Shown one piece after another: positions 1 to 8,094 of a DNA stretch of 42,670 nt. The DNA lies in NCBI GenBank assembly GCA_021159005.1, contig JAGGSN010000138.1:1-42670 (forward strand), read 5' to 3'. This DNA is from Candidatus Zixiibacteriota bacterium. Its GTDB lineage: Bacteria > Zixibacteria > MSB-5A5 > UBA10806 > 4484-95. Below the pieces are notes generated by a model. That model did not search any database. It saw only the letters and a list, made by a program, of their open reading frames with translations, and was not told the origin of the DNA. Both the position numbers and the translations under genes were made by a program. Positions within the stretch are counted from its first letter, which is position 1, and each line of letters starts with the position of its first letter.

Positions 1-78
1 CGCCCAACATCCCGCTGCTCTATGGGTTATGAAATAAGCAAGCTTCGATTGTTGGGTATTATTTTAAGAACTCTATAA

Positions 79-97
79 AAAAGCCGGACAGTAGTGA
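79..97 (+). repeat. Partial copy of the window-end inverted-repeat unit
   Basis: AAAAGCCGGACAGTAGTGA matches, with one base missing, the inner end of the 58-nt inverted repeats at 41869-41926 and 42535-42592. The rest of the first 166 bases holds no gene that I can see, apart from a 7-bp inverted repeat (CCCAACA at 3-9, TGTTGGG at 50-56). Confidence 0.6.
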
Positions 98-166
98 ATA
101 ACAATATATATTGAATTTAAACTTAGATAATAATAACTTTAAGATGTAAAATAAAAAGGAGAAAAA

Positions 167-1096
167 ATGCGAAAAATTGGTCAACTGTTTTTGGTTGTCA
201 CACTGATGGTATTTCTGATTAATGGCTGTCAGGATGCTTCCATACCGAACAGCCATGAGTCGCAGCAAAAATCATATAGTCCCAACTCAGCATTGCAGAC
301 TGCAGCTATTGGCGATTATATCTGGTTTGATGAAAACATGGATGGAATTCAAGAAGATATTGAGATGGGATTAAGTGATGTTAATGTCAACCTGTATGAT
401 TGCGAAGAGAATCTAATTGCCTCTGCTGTTGCAGATGAAGCCGGTTTTTACGCCTTTGAGGAGCTTGAAGCCGGTGAATATTTACTTGAATTTGTCGCTC
501 CTGAGAATTATGCATTTTCACCGCAGGATCAAGGTGATGATGATGCAATCGATAGCGATCCTGATCCGCTTACCGGTATGACTATGTGTTTCACGCTCGA
601 AGAGGATACAGAAGACATATCCCGGGATGCAGGTTTGTACATGATGGAAGATGACGATTGTACTTATGACAAGGGTTTCTGGAAAAACCACACCGGCATG
701 GGTCCGCAAGATGACCTGGCAGCCGAACTTTTGCCGTTATGGCTGGGTAATGAAGACGGTGATAAAAGCTTGAATATTGAGACTGCTGAGACAGCTTATA
801 ATATCCTGCAACAGCATGAATATGGTCATCCTTCAAACGGTATTACCGGGCTTTACGCTCATTTTTTAGCTGCCAAGCTTAATATTGCTAACGGCGCCAG
901 TGATGAGGATATTGTCGATTTGATAGATGAAGCTGATGATTTCCTTGCCGATTACGACTGGAATGACTGGGGTGATCTTTATAATAAAGATAGACAGATG
1001 GTTAATGAGTGGAAAGGAACATTCGAAGATTACAATGAAGGGGAAATCGGTCCCGGACATTGTAATGACGATAACGAGCTGAATACAAGCCATTAA
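167..1096 (+). CDS. Lipoprotein with SdrD B-like domain and GFWKNH domain
   Basis: The protein has 309 residues. A hydrophobic signal (residues 1-20) ends in the lipobox-like INGC, so Cys21 is probably lipidated and the protein surface or periplasmic. Residues about 46-157 form an SdrD B-like, Cna-B type beta-sandwich (AIGDYIWFDENMDGIQ at its start, acidic Ca-binding-like stretches such as DDDAIDSDPDP). Residues about 163-302 hold a second, Cys-bounded module with GFWKNH at 170-175, a motif seen in other secreted proteins that carry SdrD-like repeats; I know no biochemical function for it. The ATG is preceded by AAAAGGAG and a hairpin terminator follows. The protein is very acidic. The likely role is surface or matrix binding, by inference only. 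Confidence 0.85.
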   Translation: MRKIGQLFLVVTLMVFLINGCQDASIPNSHESQQKSYSPNSALQTAAIGDYIWFDENMDGIQEDIEMGLSDVNVNLYDCEENLIASAVADEAGFYAFEELEAGEYLLEFVAPENYAFSPQDQGDDDAIDSDPDPLTGMTMCFTLEEDTEDISRDAGLYMMEDDDCTYDKGFWKNHTGMGPQDDLAAELLPLWLGNEDGDKSLNIETAETAYNILQQHEYGHPSNGITGLYAHFLAAKLNIANGASDEDIVDLIDEADDFLADYDWNDWGDLYNKDRQMVNEWKGTFEDYNEGEIGPGHCNDDNELNTSH

Positions 1097-1118
1097 GCTG
1101 ATGTCATATTAAAATTTA

Positions 1119-1151
1119 AAGCCTGCGGATATTTAATCTGCAGACTTTTTT
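1119..1151 (+). terminator. Rho-independent terminator after the lipoprotein gene
   Basis: AAGCCTGCGG (1119-1128) pairs with CTGCAGACTT (1138-1147) in 9 of 10 positions including one G-T pair. The stem runs straight into a T-tract (1146-1151). It lies 23 bases after the stop codon. Confidence 0.75.
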
Positions 1152-1284
1152 AATTTAATTATTTGCCGGTAGTGTAAAAAGCAGTCGAAAAGTGTACCAA
1201 AATACGAAAATACGAAAAGACAGCTCGGGAGAGTATGTTAATCATTATCGTATAAGTCCCTATCCTGCAAAATCTATAATAATA

Positions 1285-2727
1285 TCAACCTGCTGCTTTA
1301 GGCCGCACAAAGGCATAATAAAAATCATTGCGATTAAATTTGGCAATATCCTCAAAAATATCCTTAGCTCTTTTTTCATCGCCGGATTTCCGGTAGCTTA
1401 AGCCATAATAATACTTGGGATACTGGCTTTGAGAATCTGCCTGCGACAACTCATCAATAGCGCTTTCGTATTCATTATTCCAATAATAGACTATGCCCTT
1501 AAGGCCATGAAGAGTTTTCTCCAAGTTTGGGTTATTAGAAGTTTTAACTGATTTCTCATATTCGGCGGTTTTCGCTATGGCTAAATCATTCCTATTCTGG
1601 CTGGCATAAACCAATGCCTCTGTATAACTGCAATTACGCAGATATTGCTCTTTTAGTCTGTTATGGATTTGAGGGTTCATGCTTAGTTTGCGCAGGGCCG
1701 CAGTTTCTTTTAAGGCCTTGCTGAATTCGCTTTTCTCATAGTAGATAAAGGCTATCATATTGCGGGTGTTGGCTTCACTATATAAATTACCTGTCTTTTT
1801 TGAATATTTAAGCCGTTTTTTTAATACATCTATGGCTTTTTGATAATTCCCTTCAATGATATGCGAGACTGCTATCCAATAATAACCGGTATTTGTATCA
1901 GCCTCATTCTGGGCATGTTTAAAAATCAATTCATATTTTTCTCTCGCCTTATTATATTTTCCTAGAAACGAATAATTATGCCCCAATCCGGCGATTGATA
2001 TAATAAAATCGGGATCAAGTTCTAAGGCATTGTTGTAGCTCTTTATAGAGTTATTATAATCGCTTATCATCAAATAAATCTCGCCCATTGAATCATGCGG
2101 ATTAGGGTCGTCAGGCTGAAGTTTGGCGTATTTCTTCAACGCCTCAATAGCCTGAGTGTATTTATCCTGATTTGAAAGCGCATAACCAAGCATATTGTAA
2201 GCGGGCGCAAATTCAGGGTCTAATAATATCGATTGTTGATATTCGCTTTCCGATAATGCCCATTCATTGCGGTTGAAATAAAAATTGCCAAGCAAGTAAT
2301 GGGCTCGCTTGCCTTCGGGCAGAAGTTCAACCAATTTCTCTAAGCATTCCCGCGCCTCATACATTTCCTCATCAAAAATCGCCTTGGCTCCATGGATAAT
2401 CAACTTCTCAGGTTCACTAATATTGCCGGATAGCTCAACCGCTTTATTAAAACGATCAATATAATCAGCGGTTGTCGCGGCTAATAAAGCCAAGTGATAG
2501 TAAGCCATAGCAAATTCCGGGTCAGCTTCAATCGCTTGTTTAAAAAGCTCTCCTGCCTCTTCCTCGTAAAACGCATCATCCTTGGCCAGCCCCTCAAGGA
2601 ATAGCTTCCTTGCTTCAGGCGATTTCGTAGTGTAGGTAATATCTTTAGCCTTCTGGCTGCATTGGTAAAATAATACAAAAGCCAATACTAAGACTGACAC
2701 ATGTATTATGACTATTTTTTTAAACAC
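1285..2727 (-). CDS. Membrane-anchored TPR-repeat protein
   Basis: The protein has 480 residues. An N-terminal hydrophobic helix (residues about 3-22) ends at FYQC; Gln before the Cys is unusual for a lipobox, so it may be either a lipoprotein or a signal-anchored protein. The rest is a run of tetratricopeptide repeats (for example the blocks around AYNMLGYALSNQDKYTQAI and ALELDPDFIISIAGLGHNYS), giving a helical solenoid for protein contacts, facing the periplasm. The start is GTG at 2727, chosen because AAGGAGGT lies five bases upstream. It is divergent from the antiporter. The binding partner is unknown. Confidence 0.85.
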   Translation of the reverse strand: MFKKIVIIHVSVLVLAFVLFYQCSQKAKDITYTTKSPEARKLFLEGLAKDDAFYEEEAGELFKQAIEADPEFAMAYYHLALLAATTADYIDRFNKAVELSGNISEPEKLIIHGAKAIFDEEMYEARECLEKLVELLPEGKRAHYLLGNFYFNRNEWALSESEYQQSILLDPEFAPAYNMLGYALSNQDKYTQAIEALKKYAKLQPDDPNPHDSMGEIYLMISDYNNSIKSYNNALELDPDFIISIAGLGHNYSFLGKYNKAREKYELIFKHAQNEADTNTGYYWIAVSHIIEGNYQKAIDVLKKRLKYSKKTGNLYSEANTRNMIAFIYYEKSEFSKALKETAALRKLSMNPQIHNRLKEQYLRNCSYTEALVYASQNRNDLAIAKTAEYEKSVKTSNNPNLEKTLHGLKGIVYYWNNEYESAIDELSQADSQSQYPKYYYGLSYRKSGDEKRAKDIFEDIAKFNRNDFYYAFVRPKAAG

Positions 2728-2797
2728 AAAATACCTCCTTGAATTTAATTCTTTATAAAAACCATTATCTAATTCGCTAAATATGTTTCTAATATTA

Positions 2798-2827
2798 ATA
2801 TTAATTTAACTTTTAAACCAATGTCAA
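2798..2827 (-). promoter_or_regulatory. Putative sigma70-type promoter for the TPR gene
   Basis: On the minus strand a perfect TTGACA (2822-2827) is followed after 18 bases by TAATAT (2798-2803). It lies 71 bases upstream of the GTG start. Found by eye; not tested. Confidence 0.45.
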
Positions 2828-2864
2828 TAAGAATTTTTAAAAATTTCCCGATTATATAAATATC

Positions 2865-2893
2865 TTGCCATGCTTGCATTTGTATTATATTAT
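2865..2893 (+). promoter_or_regulatory. Putative sigma70-type promoter for the antiporter
   Basis: TTGCCA (2865-2870), a 17-base spacer and TATTAT (2888-2893) match the consensus at 5/6 positions each. It would give a leader of about 40 bases before the ATG at 2941. Confidence 0.55.
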
Positions 2894-2940
2894 TGCCAAA
2901 CATTTACTGAAAATGCTGAAAATAAGAAGGAAGGTTGAAA

Positions 2941-4374
2941 ATGAAAAAACAGCTGACACTGCTCATTATTTGTCTTACTACTTTATTTGTGTATCAAACG
3001 ATGGCTCAGGTTTTTGATGATTCGGGAAGCAGTAACGATTCAACGGAAGTTCAAATTACCACTGAAGCTTATCCCCTTGATGAAGCAGATCATAACGTCC
3101 GGACAGAGCATGCCGGTTCGGAAAGCGCGCCTGCCGAGGAATCCGAACAGGACAATGAGGATTTTGCCTCAATACTTATTTCGCTGATAATTATCCTTCT
3201 GGCAGCTAAGCTTGGCGGCGATTTATGCGAAAGAGTAAATCAGCCGGCAGTTCTTGGCGAACTTATATTCGGTGTAATTTTAGGCAATCTATATCTGCTT
3301 GGGTTTGGAGGGTTTGAACATATCAAACATCATATTACAATCGAGATATTTGCCGAAATAGGCGTTATTATCCTTCTTTTCGAGGTTGGTCTTGAATCAA
3401 ACATAAAAGAAATGATGTCAGTTGGCTTGGTTTCTTTCCTTGTTGCAATATTGGGAGTTGTTACTCCGTTTCTTTTAGGCTGGGGAGTTTCGGCGATGTT
3501 TATGCCCGATGAATCTATTTATGTTCATGTTTTCATAGGCGCGACTCTAACCGCCACCTCAGTTGGCATAACCGCCCGGGTTTTACAGGATATCGGGCGG
3601 CTAAGATACCGCGAATCGAAAATAATTCTTGGCGCGGCTGTTATTGATGACGTTCTCGGTTTAGTGATATTGTCAATTTGTACAGGCATTATCGCCGCGG
3701 CAAATGCCGGCGGTTCAGGCACCTCTAGCGGTATGGTTTTGTTTATTGTTGCCAAAGCCTTTGTTTTCATATTTGGTTCGATTGCTATTGGTACTTTTTT
3801 GGCGCCGAGACTATTCGATTTTGTGGCAAAGATGCGCGGCTCCGGACTATTAATAACTTTTTCGCTCATGTTTTGTTTCCTGTTTGCGTATATCGCCAAA
3901 CTTGTTGGGCTGGCGCCTATTGTCGGCGCTTTTGCCGCCGGTTTAATACTTGAGGATGTATACTATAAAGACTTGACCAAAAAAGGAGAAACGCAATTAG
4001 ATGAATTACTGAAACCAATTGCTGCCTTTTTAGTGCCCATTTTCTTCGTTCACATGGGCATGAAAGTTGACCTGATAAGCTTTGGAAATATCTCAATACT
4101 TGGCTTCGCTCTTGTGCTTACCATTGCCGCCATCATAGGCAAACAGGTTTGCTCTCTCGGTACGCTAACCGAGAAAGGCTTAAATAGATGGGTTGTCGGT
4201 ATAGGCATGATTCCGCGCGGAGAAGTAGGTTTAATATTCGCCGGTATTGGGTCGAAGATGATTCTTGATGGCAAACCGGTCGTTGATACTAATACCCTGT
4301 CTGCCGTTGTAATCATGGTTATTTTGACAACTCTCGTTACGCCGCCTGTTCTAAAAGTGGTCTTTAAAAAATAG
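2941..4374 (+). CDS. CPA2-family cation/proton antiporter (NapA/KefB type)
   Basis: The protein has 477 residues. The N-terminus looks like a cleavable signal peptide (MKKQLTLLIICLT..., ending near AQ), then comes an acidic, Ser/Glu-rich extracytoplasmic stretch (about 24-76), then a Na_H_Exchanger membrane domain of roughly 12 helices. TLTATSVGITAR and the Asp-Asp pair in AAVIDDVLGLV (residues about 236-237) are the ion-binding signature of electrogenic CPA2 exchangers. No TrkA-N/RCK or TrkA-C domain follows, so this is the short form. An in-frame TTG at 2935 is possible, but the ATG at 2941 fits the AGAAGGAAGG ribosome site better. It exchanges Na+ or K+ for H+; the substrate ion cannot be decided from sequence. 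Confidence 0.9.
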   Translation: MKKQLTLLIICLTTLFVYQTMAQVFDDSGSSNDSTEVQITTEAYPLDEADHNVRTEHAGSESAPAEESEQDNEDFASILISLIIILLAAKLGGDLCERVNQPAVLGELIFGVILGNLYLLGFGGFEHIKHHITIEIFAEIGVIILLFEVGLESNIKEMMSVGLVSFLVAILGVVTPFLLGWGVSAMFMPDESIYVHVFIGATLTATSVGITARVLQDIGRLRYRESKIILGAAVIDDVLGLVILSICTGIIAAANAGGSGTSSGMVLFIVAKAFVFIFGSIAIGTFLAPRLFDFVAKMRGSGLLITFSLMFCFLFAYIAKLVGLAPIVGAFAAGLILEDVYYKDLTKKGETQLDELLKPIAAFLVPIFFVHMGMKVDLISFGNISILGFALVLTIAAIIGKQVCSLGTLTEKGLNRWVVGIGMIPRGEVGLIFAGIGSKMILDGKPVVDTNTLSAVVIMVILTTLVTPPVLKVVFKK

Positions 4375-4389
4375 AAATTAAATTTGCTC

Positions 4390-4419
4390 TTAACATATTC
4401 CGGTATATGTCGATATTAT
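4390..4419 (+). promoter_or_regulatory. Putative promoter of the diguanylate cyclase-nagZ-anmK-spoIID cluster
   Basis: TTAACA (4390-4395), 18 bases, then TATTAT (4414-4419). A 6-bp inverted repeat (GGTATA at 4402-4407, TATACC at 4417-4422) overlaps the -10 region and could be an operator. The leader would be only about 12 bases. Confidence 0.4.
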
Positions 4420-4437
4420 ACCAGATGGTAATAAATT

Positions 4438-6000
4438 ATGACATTTAGCGGTAAATCTGAAAATATCTATTTCGCCACAAAAGGGGTAATTATTACTCTT
4501 ATGATGGTATTTCTGTTTTTACAGACTAATACACATTCCGAAACTTCCATTATAATTAAATCATCATTAGTATATTTAGTCTTAAATCTTATTCTTTACT
4601 GGATAATGACTAAGAAACAAGTCAGATGGCAAAATATAATATTTGCATTATCTTTTTGGGATGGTCTATTTATATTTTTCATTATGAAATTTGGCGGTGA
4701 TAGCGATAGTCAATTGTTTGTTGCTCTTTATTTTCTAATTGCGTTAACCTCAATTTATCTCCCAACTTGGAAGGTGATTTTAACAGCATCCTTTTTTTCA
4801 GCTTGTTTAATAGCAGGAGACAATATTGCTGCAGGAAACAACTCGATTCTTAATATATCAGCCAGAACCGCTTATATCTGGCTAACTGCCGGTATTGGTT
4901 CTATATTATCATACAGCATGAATCTATCGCAAAAAAAGCTATTGAAAACATTAGATACATTAAATGAAAGAACCTGGGAGCTTGAATCATCTCAATCAAT
5001 GCTGAAAAATCTATATGAAACAACCCGCGCGTTATCTTCAATCCTCGATTTTGAACAGTTGTTAAAAGAAATACTTATTATTGCCGAGGATTTGCTAAAT
5101 GTGAATAGGTGTACGGTGCTTCTGTCGAAAATAAACAGAGATAATCTGTTTGTTTATGCTGAATTGAATAATACTAAAAAATCGTTTTATGACCCACCTA
5201 TCCCGATTTCAGATTTTCGTTCCGCTGATATTGAGAAAAGCAGCTTTAAAAGCAGTCAGATTCAAACAGGAGTATTTTATGTTAACGAGGCCCAAATGCT
5301 CGAACTACCGTTGATTTCTCATGGCAAGGTTATTGGACTTATACAACTGCAATCAATGAATAAAGACGGTTTCACAGGGAAAGAAAGAAAAAACTTCAAT
5401 GTTTTTGCTAATGCTACCGCTGTTGCTATCGATAACGCTTGGCTTCACCGGGAAATGCAGGAGCTGATTATAATAGATGAATTAACAGGATTGTATAATT
5501 ACAGGTATTTTAGAAATAAGCTCTCAGAGGAGATTCGGAGAGCGGACAGATACCATCAAAATCTATCGCTTTTGATGGTTGACTGCGACCATTTTAAAAA
5601 AATAAATGATTCCCAAGGGCACGAAACGGGCAATGTTATTCTCAAGGAAATTACCGACATTATCAGGTATTCGGTTCGCGATGTTGATATTGTTGCCCGC
5701 TACGGCGGCGAGGAATTTATGGTAATTTTACCGCAAACTGATGTTGAATCCACGCTTGTTATTGCCGAAAGAATCAGAGTGCAGATTGAAGAATCATATT
5801 TCACGAATTCTCAGGGTCAGCGCGACCTCAGGATTACTGTTTCTATTGGCGCCGCTATTTTCCCCGATGGCTTAAAATCCTCAAGTGAATTGCTTAAAAA
5901 AGTTGACAAGGCGCTGTATATAGCAAAAAACAATGGCCGTAATCAAGTTAGCACAGTGCCGCCAGCGAAAATGGGAAAAACAAGAAAGATTATGCAATGA
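4438..6000 (+). CDS. Membrane diguanylate cyclase, GAF-GGDEF
   Basis: The protein has 520 residues. Five or six membrane helices span residues about 15-160, a short coiled linker (165-190) follows, then a GAF sensor (about 195-335) and a C-terminal GGDEF domain (about 345-508). The active-site motif is GGEEF (423-427), with metal-binding Asp382 in VDCDHFKKIN. RDVD at 414-417 is the RxxD inhibitory site, exactly five residues before GGEEF. It should therefore make c-di-GMP and be subject to product inhibition. No EAL or HD-GYP domain is present. The stop codon overlaps the nagZ start (ATGA). The Shine-Dalgarno signal is weak. Confidence 0.93.
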   Translation: MTFSGKSENIYFATKGVIITLMMVFLFLQTNTHSETSIIIKSSLVYLVLNLILYWIMTKKQVRWQNIIFALSFWDGLFIFFIMKFGGDSDSQLFVALYFLIALTSIYLPTWKVILTASFFSACLIAGDNIAAGNNSILNISARTAYIWLTAGIGSILSYSMNLSQKKLLKTLDTLNERTWELESSQSMLKNLYETTRALSSILDFEQLLKEILIIAEDLLNVNRCTVLLSKINRDNLFVYAELNNTKKSFYDPPIPISDFRSADIEKSSFKSSQIQTGVFYVNEAQMLELPLISHGKVIGLIQLQSMNKDGFTGKERKNFNVFANATAVAIDNAWLHREMQELIIIDELTGLYNYRYFRNKLSEEIRRADRYHQNLSLLMVDCDHFKKINDSQGHETGNVILKEITDIIRYSVRDVDIVARYGGEEFMVILPQTDVESTLVIAERIRVQIEESYFTNSQGQRDLRITVSIGAAIFPDGLKSSSELLKKVDKALYIAKNNGRNQVSTVPPAKMGKTRKIMQ

Positions 6001-6944
6001 ACCCCGGCCAGAGAATTATACTTGGTATCGAGGGAACATATCTAACCGATTCAGTTATCAGCATCTTATCAAAAAAACAAATTGGCGGTATAATTCTATT
6101 CGACCACAACGGCGAAAACCCCAATCAACTAAAAGCATTAATAAACAGCATATACAATGCCTGCGAAATAAAGCCGTTTATTGCAATCGATTTCGAGGGT
6201 GGTAGAATCCGCCGCTTAAAAAAGTTCTTTCATCTTTTAGCAAAACCATCAGAATATGATGGCAAAGCGAATGAGTTGAAATCAGATTGCGAAAATGTAG
6301 GCAGGGATTTTAAAGAATACAATATCAATCTCAATTTAGCCCCCGTTGCCGACATTTCGTATTCACCGCTTAATGCTGCACTTGAGGATAGAACATTTTC
6401 AGCTGACCCGTTAAAAACATCCGAGTACTGCATTTCATTTTGTGAAGGATTTGCAAAGAATAACATTTTATGTTGTCTAAAACATTTTCCCGGCTTGGGT
6501 TCATCCACAAACGACCCGCATAAATTGACAGCGGTGTCATGCCTGCCCTATGATAGAATCAGAGAGAACGATCTTGTGCCTTTCAAAGCAGGCATCAATG
6601 CCGGTGTTAATATGCTGATGACCACTCATCTGTTGATGACCGCTATCGATGATAAAATCGGGGCTTTTTCTGTTAAAACTACGGGTCTGGCGCGGGCTTT
6701 AGGTTTCGAGGGAATTATCATTTCTGATGATTTATGCATGGGTGCTCTCAAAAGCGAAGACTCATTGCCGGAGATAACGCTAAAATCATTGTGCGCCGGA
6801 CATGACATGGCATTAATTTGCCATAACCATAGCCGGTATAATGAGATTATTTCATATTTAGAGAATAATATATCGGTTTTGGAAAAGCATGGCCACAAAC
6901 GCGCGCTTGAAAGAATTAGAGATGCCAAAGAAAGTTTGTCTTAA
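5997..6944 (+). CDS. nagZ: NagZ-type beta-N-acetylhexosaminidase (GH3)
   Basis: The protein has 315 residues, the usual length for single-domain NagZ. It removes GlcNAc from GlcNAc-anhydroMurNAc (peptides) in cell-wall recycling. KHFPGLG (162-168) is the GH3 NagZ signature, with the Asp-His acid/base dyad in NDPH (Asp173, His175) and the nucleophile region IISDDLCMGA (241-250). There is no signal peptide, as expected for a cytoplasmic enzyme. The ATGA overlap with the diguanylate cyclase gene and overlap with anmK indicate translational coupling. Confidence 0.92.
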   Translation: MNPGQRIILGIEGTYLTDSVISILSKKQIGGIILFDHNGENPNQLKALINSIYNACEIKPFIAIDFEGGRIRRLKKFFHLLAKPSEYDGKANELKSDCENVGRDFKEYNINLNLAPVADISYSPLNAALEDRTFSADPLKTSEYCISFCEGFAKNNILCCLKHFPGLGSSTNDPHKLTAVSCLPYDRIRENDLVPFKAGINAGVNMLMTTHLLMTAIDDKIGAFSVKTTGLARALGFEGIIISDDLCMGALKSEDSLPEITLKSLCAGHDMALICHNHSRYNEIISYLENNISVLEKHGHKRALERIRDAKESLS

Positions 6945-8094
6945 AGATAAAATAAAACTAAAACAGAAAACGATAATCGGACTAAACAGCGGCACCTCTG
7001 CCGATGGCGTGGATACGGCTATAATCAGAATATCAGGCAGCGGATTTAAAAGCAGGGTAAAATTTATCTCAGGCCGCCTATATAAATTTGATAAGAGACT
7101 AAGGTCGAAAATAAAAAAATATGCCGAGCCTGATTATCGAGATGCTGAGGAATGGCTTAAACTTGATATAGAGCTGGCTGAATTCTTTTCGAAAGCGGCG
7201 CTTAAAGCAATAAAATCCGCCGGGTTGAAAACCGATGATATCGATTTAATCGGCTCGCATGGCCAAACAATCCGCCATATGCCGGACACTAAATGGGGGA
7301 CTATTACCTGCCAGCTTGCCGAGCCGGCGCGTATCGCAGTCCGCACCGGCATCATCACAGTGGGCGATTTCCGGGTTGCCGATACAGCCGCCGGCGGTCA
7401 GGGCGCGCCGCTGACCCCTATAGTCAATGCTATCCTGTTTGGACAGAAACATAAAAATATAGGAATGCTCAATATTGGCGGCATCGCTAATATAACCCAT
7501 ATTGCCCCTGATAAGCATGATTATAAAATCTTTGGCTGTGATACAGGTCCTGGGAATATGCTTGTCGATTATCTAACTAAGAAACTTTATGAAAAAGATT
7601 ATGATTTAAACGGACGGTTAGCATTAAAAGGAAAGGTTGATTATTCAATCATAAAAAATATGCTCAACCGAAAGTTCTTCTCCATAAAGGGACCAAAATC
7701 TACCGGCAGGGAAACTTTTGGTAAAGCATTTGCCAAAGATTTTTTGTCTGTTTGCCGAAAGAAAAGGTTAAATAAATATGATATTATAGCCGCTGCTTCG
7801 CAATTTACGATTGAGGCAGTAAAATATTGCCTGCAGATAAATAAACTCAACTTCGATGAGATTATTATAAGCGGGGGAGGAGCTAAGAATAATTATTTCC
7901 AGGATGCGTTATCGCAAGCGTTTAAACAAATAAAAATCACCGCCTCGATTGACTATGGTTTTGATATGGATTATCTTGAGGCGATAAGTTTTGCGGTTTT
8001 AGCTAATGAGGCGTTATGCTCGAACAGGTACCGGTTGAAAAATATTACAGGCGCCCAAAAGGCGGTTGTGCTTGGCAAAATCTGCCAGAGCTGA
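6922..8094 (+). CDS. anmK: Anhydro-N-acetylmuramic acid kinase
   Basis: It phosphorylates and opens 1,6-anhydroMurNAc to MurNAc-6-phosphate, the step after NagZ. Family motifs are IGLNSGTSADGVD at the N-terminus, IGSHGQTIRH, GGQGAPLTPIVNA, LNIGGIANIT, CDTGPGNMLVD and ISGGGAKNNY near the C-terminus. I take the ATG at 6922 (390 residues), because homologues begin only a few residues before IGxxSGTS. An upstream in-frame ATG at 6889 would add 11 residues. Either start overlaps nagZ. No murQ etherase is seen in the window, so the fate of MurNAc-6-P is decided elsewhere. Confidence 0.93.
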   Translation: MPKKVCLKDKIKLKQKTIIGLNSGTSADGVDTAIIRISGSGFKSRVKFISGRLYKFDKRLRSKIKKYAEPDYRDAEEWLKLDIELAEFFSKAALKAIKSAGLKTDDIDLIGSHGQTIRHMPDTKWGTITCQLAEPARIAVRTGIITVGDFRVADTAAGGQGAPLTPIVNAILFGQKHKNIGMLNIGGIANITHIAPDKHDYKIFGCDTGPGNMLVDYLTKKLYEKDYDLNGRLALKGKVDYSIIKNMLNRKFFSIKGPKSTGRETFGKAFAKDFLSVCRKKRLNKYDIIAAASQFTIEAVKYCLQINKLNFDEIIISGGGAKNNYFQDALSQAFKQIKITASIDYGFDMDYLEAISFAVLANEALCSNRYRLKNITGAQKAVVLGKICQS

